Below are positions 44,796 through 56,928 of a stretch of DNA of 64,000 nt, piece by piece. Under the pieces are notes generated by a model. The model worked only from the letters and a program-made list of their open reading frames with translations. It ran no database searches and was not told where the DNA came from. Position 1 is the first letter of the stretch. Every line of letters starts with the position of its first letter. The translations under genes and the position numbers were made by a program. The stretch lies in assembly GCA_001599715.1 (NCBI GenBank), contig BCHU01000014.1, positions 620,001-684,000 of the forward strand, read 5' to 3'. The stretch is from Phaeotremella fagi. Taxonomy: Eukaryota > Basidiomycota > Tremellomycetes > Tremellales > Phaeotremellaceae.

Positions 44796-47700
44796 TTAAG
44801 CCTCACCCAAAAAACGTTTAATCGCGAGAACCCAAGAATCCCTCGTTTCAGTCGAATCAGTGAAATAATTGAACGTCTGCGAGATCTATCCATCGTTTTC
44901 AGCCCAAATCCTTCAAAAAACCTTTGTTGAAGAGACAAAACTTACGGTAACGACGTTAAACCCTTTACTTGATTTCTCAACACAATCAATGACCAAATTA
45001 GGTAAACTTCCGCCCAAACCGTTAGTCGATTGAATACCCGTTCCAGTCCCCCTAGCAAGGAAAACACATTCGTTCTTGATTTTCATCTCCTCATCTTTTA
45101 TCAACAACAACCTCGGGAAATCAGTTAAGATCAACGATCGACCGGTTTTAGGTTCACTACGTAAGAAAGATGGGAGGATTGAGTTGCTCTTTCCCGATTT
45201 GAGGGTTATCGGGGTTTGAAGGATTATGGATTCGTTTTGGAGGAGTAAGGAATTCCTATTTCAAAGGTTCGTCAGTTTCAGTTTCTGTTATGGGGATAGA
45301 GCTTGATTTACCATTTACCATTTTCTTCATTGTCGTATTCCTTCGTACTTACTCCTGAAGCTGAATTGTTTCCAGTTCCAGTTCCAGTTCCAATTCCAGT
45401 TCCAGTTCCAGGACTATGACCAGTACCATCTTTACCAATCCCAATACTCTCCAACAACCCACTCAAAGCCATTCGACCACTCCCACTACTCCCAGTCCCC
45501 GTCGAACCATTCGACCAACCCCGTTTCTTCTGTCTACCCCCATCGTTAATCAACCAACCTCTTCTAGGTAAACCCAAAGAATTCGAACTGTTATTAGAAG
45601 ATCTTCGATGACGATCGACGAATTTAACGGCGTCAGCTGCAACTGGTCCGTCGAACGTTGGTTCGAGTCTGTGATTCCTTCCATCTTGGGTTCCCACGAT
45701 AGGGTGGGGGTGTTCGATGTTATGATCACGATCATGAGCGTCGTCGTATTCGAAACCTCCATCTGATCCTTCATCATCAAACACGGCCCATACATCAGGA
45801 TTCTCAATGTTACTGATAGTTTCTTGGGGTTTCGTTATCCCAGTTGATATTTTGGGAGCGGTTTGATTCCATAAATGACCGAAATCAGTGGTTCCAAAGA
45901 AAGGATGTGATTTGATTTCACTGGGTGATGGTCGTTGAGTTGGATCGAGGTTCTAAACAAGGTATCAGGGATGACAGGTATTGTTCACATACCAAAACCA
46001 ATTCAACTAATGCTTTAGCATCTTCATCGAATCCCTCAGGATATTCCATTTCTCTCTTCAAGATCTTCTGGAAAGTGAGATAATCAGTTCCACCTCTGAA
46101 AGGTGGTCGGCCAACGATAAGTTGATAGAGAATACAACCGAACGCCCAGATATCAGAACTATCGTCGTAAGCTTCAGGATTCTTTTGATTTGACTTTCTA
46201 ATACTCACGCAATGACTGCAGCTTCATTCCTCAAGACTTCTGGACTAACGAAATCCGCCGAACCAACAAAACTCCTTTTACGACCGTCATCAACTTTATC
46301 TTTATCTCTATCGTTCGTCTCATCTTTCTCTAATAATTTAGCTGATCCGAAATCGGTCACTTTGATTCTCATGTCGTCGTCGAGTAGAATGCTACAAGAA
46401 TAGATTAGTGGGTATTTCTCCGGGAAAGGTAGTTCGAGTACCCACTTTTCAGGTTTCAAATCCCGATGGATTACCCCTCTTTCATGCATGAACTCGATAG
46501 TATCGATAAGTTGAGCAGCGTAGAATCTTGCAGAATTGATATCGAGTGAACCGTACTAATCGAATCAGCTATTGCCCCAAACGTCATGAGACATCAACGC
46601 TCACTTTACGAATATAACCCAACAATTCTCCATTACTAGCCAAATCCAACACGAAATCTATCGACGACGTCAATATCCAAACACCCACCCGGCCAAAGAC
46701 GAACTTACATAAACTGGTAGCATCAGCAAAAGTCACGAACAATCTGATGATTCCAGGATGACCTTGATAACTGTTTTTCGAGGATTTGACCGATCTCTCA
46801 GAAGGCGCCAAAGATGTTCTTCTTGGTTTAGGCGTATAAATCCTATCCTTCTCTCTATCGCGTTCACGTTCGCGCTCGGGGGTACTGGTGACAGCATCTA
46901 TCGTTGGTGAACTACTAGGTGAGAGATATGATCTTGAAGTTTCTTCGTTTAATTCGGAATTTGAAGTTGAATCTTTGGATGGAATCGTTGGTTCTACAAT
47001 GTGAATGGCTGGTTTTGGTATTTCATTGTCGTTGGTATTGTTACCATGGATTATACCGTTATAAGGTGTTGATGGTGGTGAAGATAAACAAGGACTTTCA
47101 AGTTCTTCAGCTCTTTCATCAACCATTGAAGGTAAATTCGCTCCCATCGATGGTCTTCTAACAGAAGCTTTGATAACAGGTGATAAAGGTGCACTACTAC
47201 CTAAAACAGTTGATGAATCGCTTGAATTCGTAGCGATAGATAATCGATTATTGAAATAACTACCACCACCAGATTCAGGTATAGTGATAGAGATCGGTGA
47301 AGTCGATGGAATCCTGTTAGGCAAAGCGGTAGAATTTGACGGTGTCAAACTTGAATTAGAAACTCTCTTTGAATTGCTGTTGTTATTGTTCATGTAAACT
47401 GCACCACCAGATGAAGAACTTGACATCCCCCTTCGATGACCATGTCGATGTGGGGGTGGTGTTGGCGTTGGAGAAGATTGACGAGGTTGAGCGAGACGAA
47501 CTAAAGCGTCACGTTCAATGTGAGCGTATTTAGTTTTCTTCTCAGCGACCAGATGAGCTTGATTAATGATTTTAACGGCGTATTGTCGATTAGGTCTGAG
47601 AGTCGTTGGTGAATTGGTAGAATTAGGTGCGGCGACTGCTTGCACGACCTGAAAGTTTCATTAGATATGAAGTACAAAACCTTGACTTACAGTGCTATAA

Positions 47701-48686
47701 CTCCCTCTACCCAATTCTTCACCTAACACGAAATCTTTGACAGACGGTTTAGCCTTGGCACTCGAAGTGGAATGATTCGAAACCTGACTCTGTCGTCTCT
47801 CCCTCTCCCTATCCCTCCCACTGGTCGCACCAACACTATCCCGTGACGAATCTCTACCTTCCCGATCAACACTCAAAGTCCTATGTCTGTTATCATGGAA
47901 ATGTCTAGTTGGAGAGGTCGGATGACCACCCCCACCCCCGTGAAAATGATCATTCAAAATACTAGGTCCACGGAATGACGACGGTGAAGTTGAAGTTGAA
48001 GTTGATGATGGACCTGGTGCGTTGTTTTTAATGAAATCATCAACTTGATCCATTGAGATGGTTACTCTCAAAGCACTAGGTGTTGGGGGTACCGAATCTC
48101 CTGTTCCTAATCCAACATAATTTGGGAATCGGTTTGCACGGGGTGTCGTCGGACTTGTATTCATCGTGTTATGGGTGGAGATGTTTGCGCTGGAAAGTGG
48201 AACTGAGGTTGATCTAATTGGGAATCTACTCTCTACTTGATACCCGTGATTCGTCTCATCGTTCGTATCGTCATGACTATCGATTGGAGAAGTGACAATA
48301 GCAGGTGGGGGTAAAGTCGACGTTCTACTTCGTGGACCGTTCCTCAAAAATCCACGATTGGAACCTGATAAATTCGGACTATCCCTTCTAGAAATATTGA
48401 TAAACGATCCGTTCCCACCACCACCACCACCACCACCGGTGGTGGTAGGATTCGCAGAGGACGGTCGACTAGGAACAGATTCTACATCGCTAGTAGCAGC
48501 AGTTCTAGTTTCCAGAGGTGGTGGTTTAATGGGAGCAGCGACAAGTGACGATGAAGTTGATGAAGTTGTGGTTGTAGATGTTGAAGACGAGGTTGAAGCG
48601 TTTCTTTGGACTCCTGGTTGGTTTAGTCGGGGGAAGATTGGATAATTGGAATTAGGGGGAGGCGTTGGATTCATCGTCGTTGCCAT
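44796..48686 (-). CDS. PDK1-type AGC kinase with C-terminal PH domain
   Basis: Master AGC kinase (Pkh1/2, Ksg1 in yeasts) that phosphorylates the activation loop of other AGC kinases in sphingolipid/TOR-linked cell-wall signalling. The N-terminal ~330 residues are Ser/Thr/Pro-rich and disordered. Kinase blocks are GEELGRGSYSTVVQAV (Gly loop), YAVKII (Lys), HPGIIRLFVTFAD, IEFMHERGVIHRDLKPEN, VTDFGSAK, SFVGSADFVSPE (activation loop and APE-like end) and DIWAFGCILYQLIVGRPPF. About 240 low-complexity residues are inserted between ALVRLAQ and HPGII. A long acidic, Gly/Thr-rich linker precedes the PH domain, which ends NYFTDSTETRDSWVLAIKRFLGEA at 44796. About eight exons. The TTCCAG repeat encodes the GTGTG run in the linker. 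Confidence 0.88.
45370..45411. repeat. TTCCAG hexamer repeat (7 units, one imperfect) in the kinase coding region
   Basis: Seven hexamers (the fourth is TTCCAA) encode an alternating Gly-Thr stretch in the linker between kinase and PH domain. Such in-frame hexamer arrays are prone to length variation between strains. Confidence 0.8.
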
Positions 48687-49183
48687 TTTCTTCGAGTTTG
48701 GGTCGACGAATGACGGAATGTTCCTTTGTCAGACGATGAACTGGAGTTTTGATTATCTTCTCGAAATTTTCACAGTCGGTCTTTGGGAGGTTTATTAATG
48801 GGAAATCCACGATGGTATCTCTAATAACCTAGTTCAAAGATTGATAGAAAGGATTTGACCGGGGGATTTAAACCCAGAAGTTTTTCGTATAAAGTAAAGT
48901 CGCAGTTAGGACAGAAAAGCGATGTCAACGAAGAAACAATTTTGAATTAAGATGTTGGGTTGGGTTAATGATTGAATGTTGTCATGGTAATTATAGAGTC
49001 CATTAGATGAATTGATGACATTGTTGTAATGAAAGAAGTATGAAAATGAGAAATGATGAATCAGAATCAGAAGCAAGTGAAAGTGACAGTAAATGGTGGG
49101 GGTGGGGGTTGAGACCTGTATTTACATTTCATGTGGCAACAACAACAATCAAGTGAGTTCTCGTACTTGTAATCTATAATCTA
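48687..49183. other. Promoter region of the PDK1-type kinase
   Basis: Non-coding between the CLASP stop and the kinase start, both on the minus strand. Contains the long T/C-rich upstream region read on the minus strand. No gene. Confidence 0.5.
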
Positions 49184-52100
49184 TCATCGTCTCCCAATCA
49201 ACCCATTCATCTCCCCTCTAACCCTCTCAACCCCATTCAACAAACCCCCACTAGAATCTCTACGATCCAATCCCCCACTAACAGTCGAGGAAGGTAACAA
49301 ACCGTTCTTCTCCATTAAATAGATACACAGATCCTTCTGACCAGAATTCAAACTGGGGAACAACGACAGAGTTTTAGTTGAATCCATGAGAACACATTGG
49401 ATACTTAACAGCAAGGTTGATGCTGATTGACGAGTTGTTATTGTTTTGGATGAGAACGCCTGCGGGGTTTATTAGCTTTTGGTGAGATTGAGATGAAGGG
49501 GGACTTACGTCCATGACGATATTCTCTAAACTCCTTGATTCAACTTCAACAACTTCAGCAGGTAATTTCAACAAACATAACCCCATGCCATACAACCCGA
49601 ACAGGTACCCAGCAGCAACAGCTTTCTCTCCTTGATTAATGGATACAGACGAAGTCGACGTGGTAGATAAAGACAACCCATCCACGTCCACCAGATCTTC
49701 ATCGGTCTCATGACCATGTAGAATCAGATAACGATCCAAAGCTGCTCTGATTACAGTTAGGAAATATAACGGATCAGAAACTTCGATTAGAAGCGATAAT
49801 AAGGAAACGGTTGATTCAAGAATCTAGCAAAATGTCATTATCAGCATTGTCTTACCAATAAATCGTATTTGACTTACGATACTATTTCTTGAAGATCGTA
49901 AGAGGAACAACGTATCACACAACCCAATATCCTTATTCTCAAATAAGATCCATTGATTCTGGACCAATTCCCATAAAACAACTAAACCTTGTTCAAGTAA
50001 ATCACCAGGCTAAATTAAGATTTCAGCACACCAGTCTCCAAAAAGCATGATAGAACCCACCTGATGTGGTTTCAAGAATTTCAATAAATTCTCAAACAAC
50101 CTATCAAACAATTTATCGTCATCCCAGATCTTCCTGTCTTCTTGAATATCATCCGTCTCGACCTCGGTAGAGGTGTTGGTATCGATACGATGTTCAGTAG
50201 AGAACAAAGCTAGTTTCTGTAAATTCCTTAATTCGACGGTACCGTTTTCAAGAGCTTTCAAATCAGGTTCGACCGACGTTAAAGAATTAGAACTTGATTT
50301 CAATGGTGTAGCTTTATCCAACACTGATTGATTTTAATCAGTTATCGACTCATTACGAAGCATTTCATGTATAACTCACATTGTTGTCTTCTGATCCACC
50401 ATGATCGTTCATGTTTCCTCTCTTTCAATTTATCAATCATCAACGGAGTCATCATTCCTCCTCTTGGAGAATCCTCCCAAATCCTACGATGTCCATTGAC
50501 AGGTGTCGAGAAATTATTCATCCCATTCCCATTACTACCAATGTTCATATTTGACAAATTCAACCCCCGTGCTGGTGTCACAGGTAAACCGGAAACAGGA
50601 ACGTTCTCATCATCATAATCAACCAATTGTCTAGCGGCCGAAACAGCTTGTGCAGCTTGTGAATTCAAAGCTTCGATTGTCGGTATCGAACTGAAACTAT
50701 GATTATTCCTCGTGGGAGTCGATAACGACATTCCATCATCATCCCATTCAGTTAAATCTACACTGTGGTTAACATGATGACCACCCGTTTGGTGTTGATT
50801 CTGAACACCCGTGTTAGATGGAGCAGGATTCGAAGGTAGCACTTTACGTGAAAGTGTCGGAGTTCTCAATGACATTGTACCTAGACCAGAAGTCGATGAT
50901 CCAGGGGATCTAACCGAAGTCTTACTTTGTGTTTGAGTTTTCGAATTAGAAGGTCGACGTAAAGGTGACATCCTTGGTGAACCCAGTGACGAAGGAGGTG
51001 AAGCAGACAGAGTACGTGCAAGAGATGAAGATCTCGAACGTGACAAGGGATCAGATACAGGTAACGGTTTAGTCGTTGATGAAGTTTGTGAAATCGAGCG
51101 TGACGGTGAAGAAGTTGTTGATTTCAAATTTGGGATTCTCGATTTAGCAGAGATAGAAGGTACAGGTGAAGGAGATGTTTTTGGTGAAATCATCGAAACC
51201 GGTCGTGAAGGTTTAGGGGATTGTAAAGAAGATGATGTGACGGGTTTTGGTGAAGGTGAAGGAACTTTTACCAGTTCGTCAACAACCCCATTACCTGTTC
51301 CGTTTCCATTTCCATTTTGTTCAGCAGCTTTGGCAGCTTTTCGTTTTTCAGCTAACATAGCACTAACAGCTGAAGGTACTCTTCTAGTAATCGTTTTACC
51401 AGGTGCAGATGCAGGTGCCGATCCGGTACTACTAGGAGCCTGTGAGTTCGAACCGCCGTTTGGATTAGCTTTATCCAATTGTTTGATCGCAGTCGAATCC
51501 AAAGTATTCTTCAAATCGCCAGATTGGACGGGCCAAACAATCGAGAAAGACCAAAATGCCAATCTCCCAAGTTCACGTACAGCCGGTGAAACATCTGCTA
51601 AAGCCTTTTTCAAAGAATTCTCAATCATCTCCAGTAAACCATGTTGAGATTCGATGTGATGTTTCTGTTTAACACTGTGAATGTCTAGAAAAGTTTTCAA
51701 ATGTCCAATACAGTATTGACGAGTTTGGACGTTCTTCTCTGAAATACCTGTTGAGATGTGGGTGATGAATAGTTTTGGTGAGACCGTTGTATGTGTTATG
51801 ATTGCTGTTAAAGCTTTTTGAGATTTGTCGGCAATGATTTTTTTGGTAAATCCGCTGAATCACAAGAGTTAGACATGGACTAATAACGTTGACATGCTGA
51901 CCTACGCCATTTTACCCAAGATAGGCAATAAACCTTCAACAAAATGATCCAAACCCGAATGTAGATACTCTGTCAATTCCAAAGTAACAGCGCAAGCCTG
52001 TTGAGCGACAGTCGTTCTCAAACTCAGCAGCTGTATAACGTGTCAGCTGGATCAAATCAGAGTTCAGTAGCATTAGCTCACCGTTTTACCGATCCCCTCG

Positions 52101-53465
52101 ATAACACCTTTCAAAGCGACGACAAAAGAATCTGGATATTTCTCATACGATTGACCTCTCAACATCCCTCTTATCCTAACCAGAGATTTCTCTCTTGCAG
52201 CCCAGTTATCTTCAGTTTCTTTCCCCTAAAGCCAAATATCTGATCAGCTGAAATCAAGTGAAATGGGTCAAGACCTACTTCGAAATAAGGAATCATGACA
52301 CTGAATTCATTCTCTAAATCACGTCCACTAGCAACCTAAAACCAAAATCATCAATACCAACTCTCCAAGTATAGTTCAAACTTACATAAACCACTTCAAC
52401 CTCGTCAACCGGTGTAGGTATCGCTGAGATCATTCCCAAATCGTCCAAAGGAGCTACAGCAACTTCTGTAGCAGGAGTTGAAATATTTGAGACTCCACCA
52501 CCACCGAGTATACGATTCAAGATAGGTTTCGAAATCGTTTCTCTGACGTTACGGGCTAACATTAATTTCTTTAATTCAGATCTAGCTGCTGGGGGTGTAG
52601 ATTCTGGTGAAAGAAGGGCAACGGTAGTCTAAAAAGTAAGGTGTCAATACAAATACAGCTTTTCAGTTATAAGGATTGTTTAATTCTAGCTTACCTCCCT
52701 AGCTTGATCCCTAACGTTGTGATCACTATCTTCCAAAAGATCAACTAAAATCGGTAACCAAGGTTTAAGTTGCCATTTAACCACCGTATCACCCCGTAAA
52801 ACCAAAATCAATTTCAAAATCTCAACCTTAACCCTCCAAGATTTAGTATTCAAAGAATCCTTGATAACCCTTTCCCAATAACCAGATAAATTCTCTTTCT
52901 CTTTCCCTTTACTGAGATTCAGATTCGGTGATTTGATCCCAATCCCATGATCCAATTGACTGTGATCGAATTCATAAGATCTTTTAGCTAGTAGGATAAC
53001 ACTTAACGAGGCTGATTTATTGATTCTTTCTTTGGGATCGTTGAGTTTCTCTATTAATGTTGGGAGAAGGTTGTGTAAGGCTAATTGGAGATCTGAGTTG
53101 GTTGATGGGATTAATGGGAGGTAGAATGGTAGATAGGATGTTAGGGTTGCTGTTATGAGTAAGTTGTGTGAGGATCTGAGTAGTGGTGTTATGAGTAGTG
53201 TTAAGGCGTTGATTGATTCTTTTGGTAACTGGATAGTTGGGATTAGAATTTGCTTTTGTTTTGGTGTTAACTTCTTGTTACTTACTTCTGATGTTTGTTC
53301 TAGTTTCAAACCGAAGAATTGGATTATATCGACTTTCTTGTCGTTATCTATAGAGAGTTACATTGTTGAGTTCGTGAAATACGATTCCAATCCGTGCTTA
53401 CCTGCATTCTTCAATTTGAGGAGGAAGGCTCCTACCTCTTCTTCGGACAGTGGTGATTTGGTCAT
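49184..53465 (-). CDS. CLASP-family microtubule-associated protein
   Basis: Microtubule plus-end and spindle-midzone rescue factor (Stu1/Cls1 family). Starts [21 protein letters not shown]-type HEAT repeats follow ([47 protein letters not shown]). A second HEAT region (about 51500-52570) contains [24 protein letters not shown], a CLASP_N hallmark. A long Ser/Arg/Pro-rich basic region follows (about 50640-51480). It includes KSRIPNLKS, an SxIP motif of the type bound by EB1, and several RSxS patches for microtubule-lattice binding. The C-terminal helical domain has [14 protein letters not shown] and [21 protein letters not shown] segments and ends MNGLIGRR. About 14 exons. Family assignment rests on domain order. 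Confidence 0.87.
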
Positions 53466-53817
53466 GACGTTGACAGAGGTTGATGTAAGGGTAATGAAGT
53501 GATCTTCAAGATGTTAAGCTACTGATTAATCTGATTCACAATCTAGTGGGTATAATATAAGAAGTGATGGATATAGTTTATGGTAGATGAATGAATGGAA
53601 GGAAGAACATTTGATGTGTTGTTATTGGTGTGTTGTTTCAACTTATAAATAGCGTGGCATTCATTCATTCATTGAATTGCACCATTGTCCATGCAATGCC
53701 TTGTAATCTGCTTCATACTGCATATCAACTCATAAATATATACCACGCCCACGACCAGTACCTATATACATTCCAACATCGCGTCACTTCCAACCCCCCA
53801 ACCCCCCTCAATCCCCT
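53466..53817. other. Intergenic region between the RNPS1-like gene and CLASP
   Basis: 3' end of the RNPS1-like gene and CLASP promoter, both minus strand. Contains ATTCATTCATTC (about 53662). No gene. Confidence 0.5.
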
Positions 53818-55004
53818 CTAATCCTTCGAAGGACTAGGACTTCTACTAGCCATCTTAACACTAAGCACACTATCCGATCTTGAACGTCTCCTAACCGACC
53901 TAGACCTTGAACGTGAAACCGATCTAGTCCTAGATCTAGAAAGAGATCTCGTTCTCGAACGAGACGCAGAACGTGAAAGTGATCTTTTCTTATTTCTATT
54001 CCTAGAAACACTAACACTCCTACTTCGACTACGACTACGACTAGGACTCCTAGAATAAGTTGGTGAACGTCTACGACGATATTCTGGTGATTTCCTTGAA
54101 TCCCTTCTTCGAACTGGACTTCGAGATCTTCGTCCACCGTTACCGTTATAACCACCTCTATATGAATCACCTCCACGCCCACCACCACCCCTTCCACCAC
54201 CACCTCTACCTCCACGATTCCCATATCCGTTATCACCAAACCCACCACGGGGTTTATAACTATCAATATTGTTTCGATAGTTGTTTCGTGGGGGTGAACG
54301 ACGATTGAAATCTCCTCTACGGGGTGGGGGGTTACGTCTTGGGGAGGGGGAACGTGAATAGGAGGGTGATCTTCGACGACGGGGTGGAGATCTGGAACGT
54401 GAACGGGAACGAGTTATTGAACGCGGTCGACGGAAGGGGGAGACGAGAGCTGGAGTTGGTAATGGATGTTCTGAAATCTGTGATATCAAACGTTAGATTC
54501 ATCAAACGTTAAGAGTTGAATCAAATTCTATCCTTCCAACTTACCATTACTTTAAGTATCGATCCATCTAATTGACCACCATCCATATGTTTAACAGCTT
54601 TACTAGCTTCTTCCGCCGATGAGAATTCCAAAGCAGCTTTCCCACGATTAAGACCGGCTAGATCAATCAAGTGAACATCAGTAACTAATCCCAACAAAGA
54701 AGCAAATCAAAGTTGTGAACATGAACGTACAAACTTTGAACAAAGGTAAATCAAGTCCCGTAACTTTCCCATAAAATCCAAAAACATCTTCTAAATGACC
54801 ACGATGAACGTTCTTGCTTAATCCAGAAACGACAATGACTTTATGTTGACTATCGGTGTCCATGGTGGTCTTCCTTTCTATTGATCTGGATCTTGATCTC
54901 GAGAGTGACATTGAAGTATCTCTACCGACGTCTCTGGATCTTTTTACTGGTGATCGAGTAAGTGATTTGGTTGATCTTGATCTACCTCTTTCTCTTTCTG
55001 ACAT
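53818..55004 (-). CDS. RNPS1-like SR protein (exon-junction / splicing activator)
   Basis: RNA-binding protein with one RRM between two RS regions. Start MSERERGRSRS at 55004; N-terminal Arg/Ser dipeptides precede the RRM. RRM blocks: HKVIVVSGLSKNVHRGHLEDVFGFYGKV, then VTDVHLIDLAGLNRGKAALEFSSAEEASKAV, ending KHMDGGQLDGSILKV. The HMDGGQLDG end is typical of RNPS1, which joins the exon-junction complex and the ASAP/PSAP complexes. The C-terminal region is RS-rich with an RGG box (RGGRGGGGRGGGG). Introns split the RRM. SR kinase phosphorylation of the RS repeats is expected from family knowledge. Confidence 0.82.
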
Positions 55005-55174
55005 GTTGTTGGATGTGGATGTAGAAGTAGAAGGTATATAATGTATGGTGGTGAGGTTGAAATTATAAGGTGATGCTGTTATATCTATGTATTGCCGAAT
55101 GTGGCACATACAATCTGATGGTGTTTACAGCTACAGTCAACTCTGACTACAACATATTATCATCAACAACAACA
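55005..55174. promoter_or_regulatory. Short bidirectional promoter (RNPS1-like / MED9)
   Basis: Only 170 bp separate two divergent starts. Contains CAACAACAACA before the MED9 ATG. Confidence 0.5.
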
Positions 55175-55674
55175 ATGAGTATCCAACCGAATCCAAATCC
55201 TCCTACCACCACCACCCAACCCCTCCAACCAGGAATCTATACCTCAATCCTACCCCAAGTAGATCTTCTTCTCGAAACCATCCAAAATCTATCCAACGAC
55301 CAAAAGCAAAAGACTTCAACCTCCAATCCAGAATCAGATTCATTAAAACAAATCGAAACGGTAAGTCCAGCCGTCTCGCACCAAGCACTGCCTAATCCGT
55401 ACTCCCGTACTAGATATCAAAAGAGATCAATGATAAATTAAGAGTCATGCGGCATTTCACACTTTCACTTCCTGGTGGTGGGATGTCTATTGAGGAGATT
55501 GATAAGATGATTGAGAGTTTGGAAGGGGAGGCTGAGAAACGAAGGTATGGTTTCTTTTTTCGCTGTTCTTATTATGTTACTGATAAGATTGTTTGGTGCG
55601 GTTATAGAGCTATACTTAGGATTTTTGCGCAGACTCGTTTCCCGACTGTTGATTCTGTTTCTAATGAGGTTTAG
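55175..55674 (+). CDS. MED9: Mediator subunit Med9-like
   Basis: Small helical subunit of the middle module of Mediator. Exon 1 (55175-55360) has a Pro/Thr-rich start, then SILPQVDLLLETIQNLS and a Lys/Ser-rich spacer to KQIET. After the intron comes ISKEINDKLRVMRHFTLSLPGGGMSIEEIDKMIESLEGEAEKRR. The last exon gives AILRIFAQTRFPTVD, ending at 55674. The order 'ILP..., long helix with K-L-R-x-M, a P-G-(G)-x-x-(S/L)-(I/P)-E-E turn, final helix' is the Med9 pattern. The last intron is a multiple of three with no stop, so unspliced reading is also open. Assignment is by pattern, not search. Confidence 0.68.
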
Positions 55675-55895
55675 GTTTAGGTGACATTGGTATTTTGGAT
55701 TTTGGGTTTAAAAGGTTGTATCCATTCTTCATTTCATGTAGCATATTCACTTCATTTTTCCTTTCATGTAATCTCTAATCTCTCAACAATTATTCAATTA
55801 TTGCATTTACATGAATGGTGTTTATAATCCACATATCCCTGATCTATAATGTTTTATTATCTCAACGTATTCTCGTTCAAGAATAACCATCCAAT
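55675..55895. other. Convergent intergenic region (MED9 / mitochondrial SSB)
   Basis: Short AT-rich 3' region of two convergent genes. No gene. Confidence 0.5.
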
Positions 55896-56660
55896 CTACT
55901 CTGCATCCGCCTCAACGACTCCAGATTCATCATTCTCACTCTCAGGTTTGATACGGTTAATCACTGTGATACGTTCTACAGCCCAAATCAGCACAACCAC
56001 ACTAATCCCCATTCCTGCGGTGTGAACTTACGATGTCTAAGTAAAACACGATCCGGTATAGGTGTTCCATCAGGAGCTGGGTTGGTAGGTCTCATCTCTA
56101 GTTCAGCTTCGACATAAACCGTTGACCTAAAGCAGAAATTCAACTTCAATTCGAATCTGCGTTATAAGGTAGATTGTTTCCTTACCCTTTCCCAACTCTC
56201 GCTAAAGATTTATGTTGATTCTCGTTAAATGCGAAAACTGTATGCCAAGATGTTGTAGGTTGTTGACGAACTGTTTTGTGTCATTATAAATATAAATATT
56301 TCCAATAAATAAACGTACCACCTGAAGCGTCAACTGGTGGAATACCAGTTGCTGTAGCTACAGTATATCTAATATATAAATCAGCTTGAATACCACCAAC
56401 AGGAGACTGATAACATACGAGTAATATGGTTTCCCACTACTAGTCTCTCTTAGTGTTGGATCAGCACCGAGTCTACCTATCAAGGTCACACGAGCTAAAT
56501 CGAGAGCTGGTTTCGATGTTGAGAATGACTGGGAGGTTGGAGTGAGGTTAGGATGGATGACGAGATGTGATGGATATGAACGTGGACGCGGACTTACTCT
56601 GGAGACTGAGGCTAATTGGATTGCCCTTGGGGATAGGACTTTTGATGATAGGGATAACAT
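55896..56660 (-). CDS. RIM1: Mitochondrial single-stranded DNA-binding protein (RIM1/SSB)
   Basis: OB-fold ssDNA-binding protein for mitochondrial DNA replication. Five exons. The presequence MLSLSSKVLSPRAIQLASVSR is rich in Arg/Ser without acids. LARVTLIGRLGADPTLRETSSGKPYYSYTVAT follows, the bacterial-type SSB start. After introns, TTSWHTVFAFNENQ carries the conserved Trp, then ARVGKGSTVYVEAELEMRPT and VLLRHQRITVINRIKPESE. A short acidic tail ends EADAE. Length (about 160 aa) is normal. It lacks the long acidic tail of bacterial SSB, as usual in fungal mitochondria. Confidence 0.93.
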
Positions 56661-56928
56661 GGTGATGGATTATGGATAGAGAACAAGAAGATGAGAATGA
56701 GGATGATGATAGATGATACTTGTATGGTGGATCAATTCATGTCAACAATCGATCACAGGTGCCACAATGCAATGTATGGTTTATAACCTATCGGGATTAT
56801 ATCGGTGTTATAATTTCGAGGTTATTTGGGTGGCAACAACACCACCACCATCTATCTATCACATCCACATCCTATTGGTACAGACAGCAAGGGCAGATGC
56901 CTTATCTCAAGGTGTTGGTATCTTAACA
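56661..56928. promoter_or_regulatory. Bidirectional promoter (mitochondrial SSB / TFIIB-like)
   Basis: About 270 bp between divergent starts. No distinct motif recognised. Confidence 0.45.

Noticed and set aside
48292..48645. 117-codon plus-strand frame opposite the PDK1-type kinase
   Set aside because: Antisense shadow of a Ser/Pro-rich coding exon.
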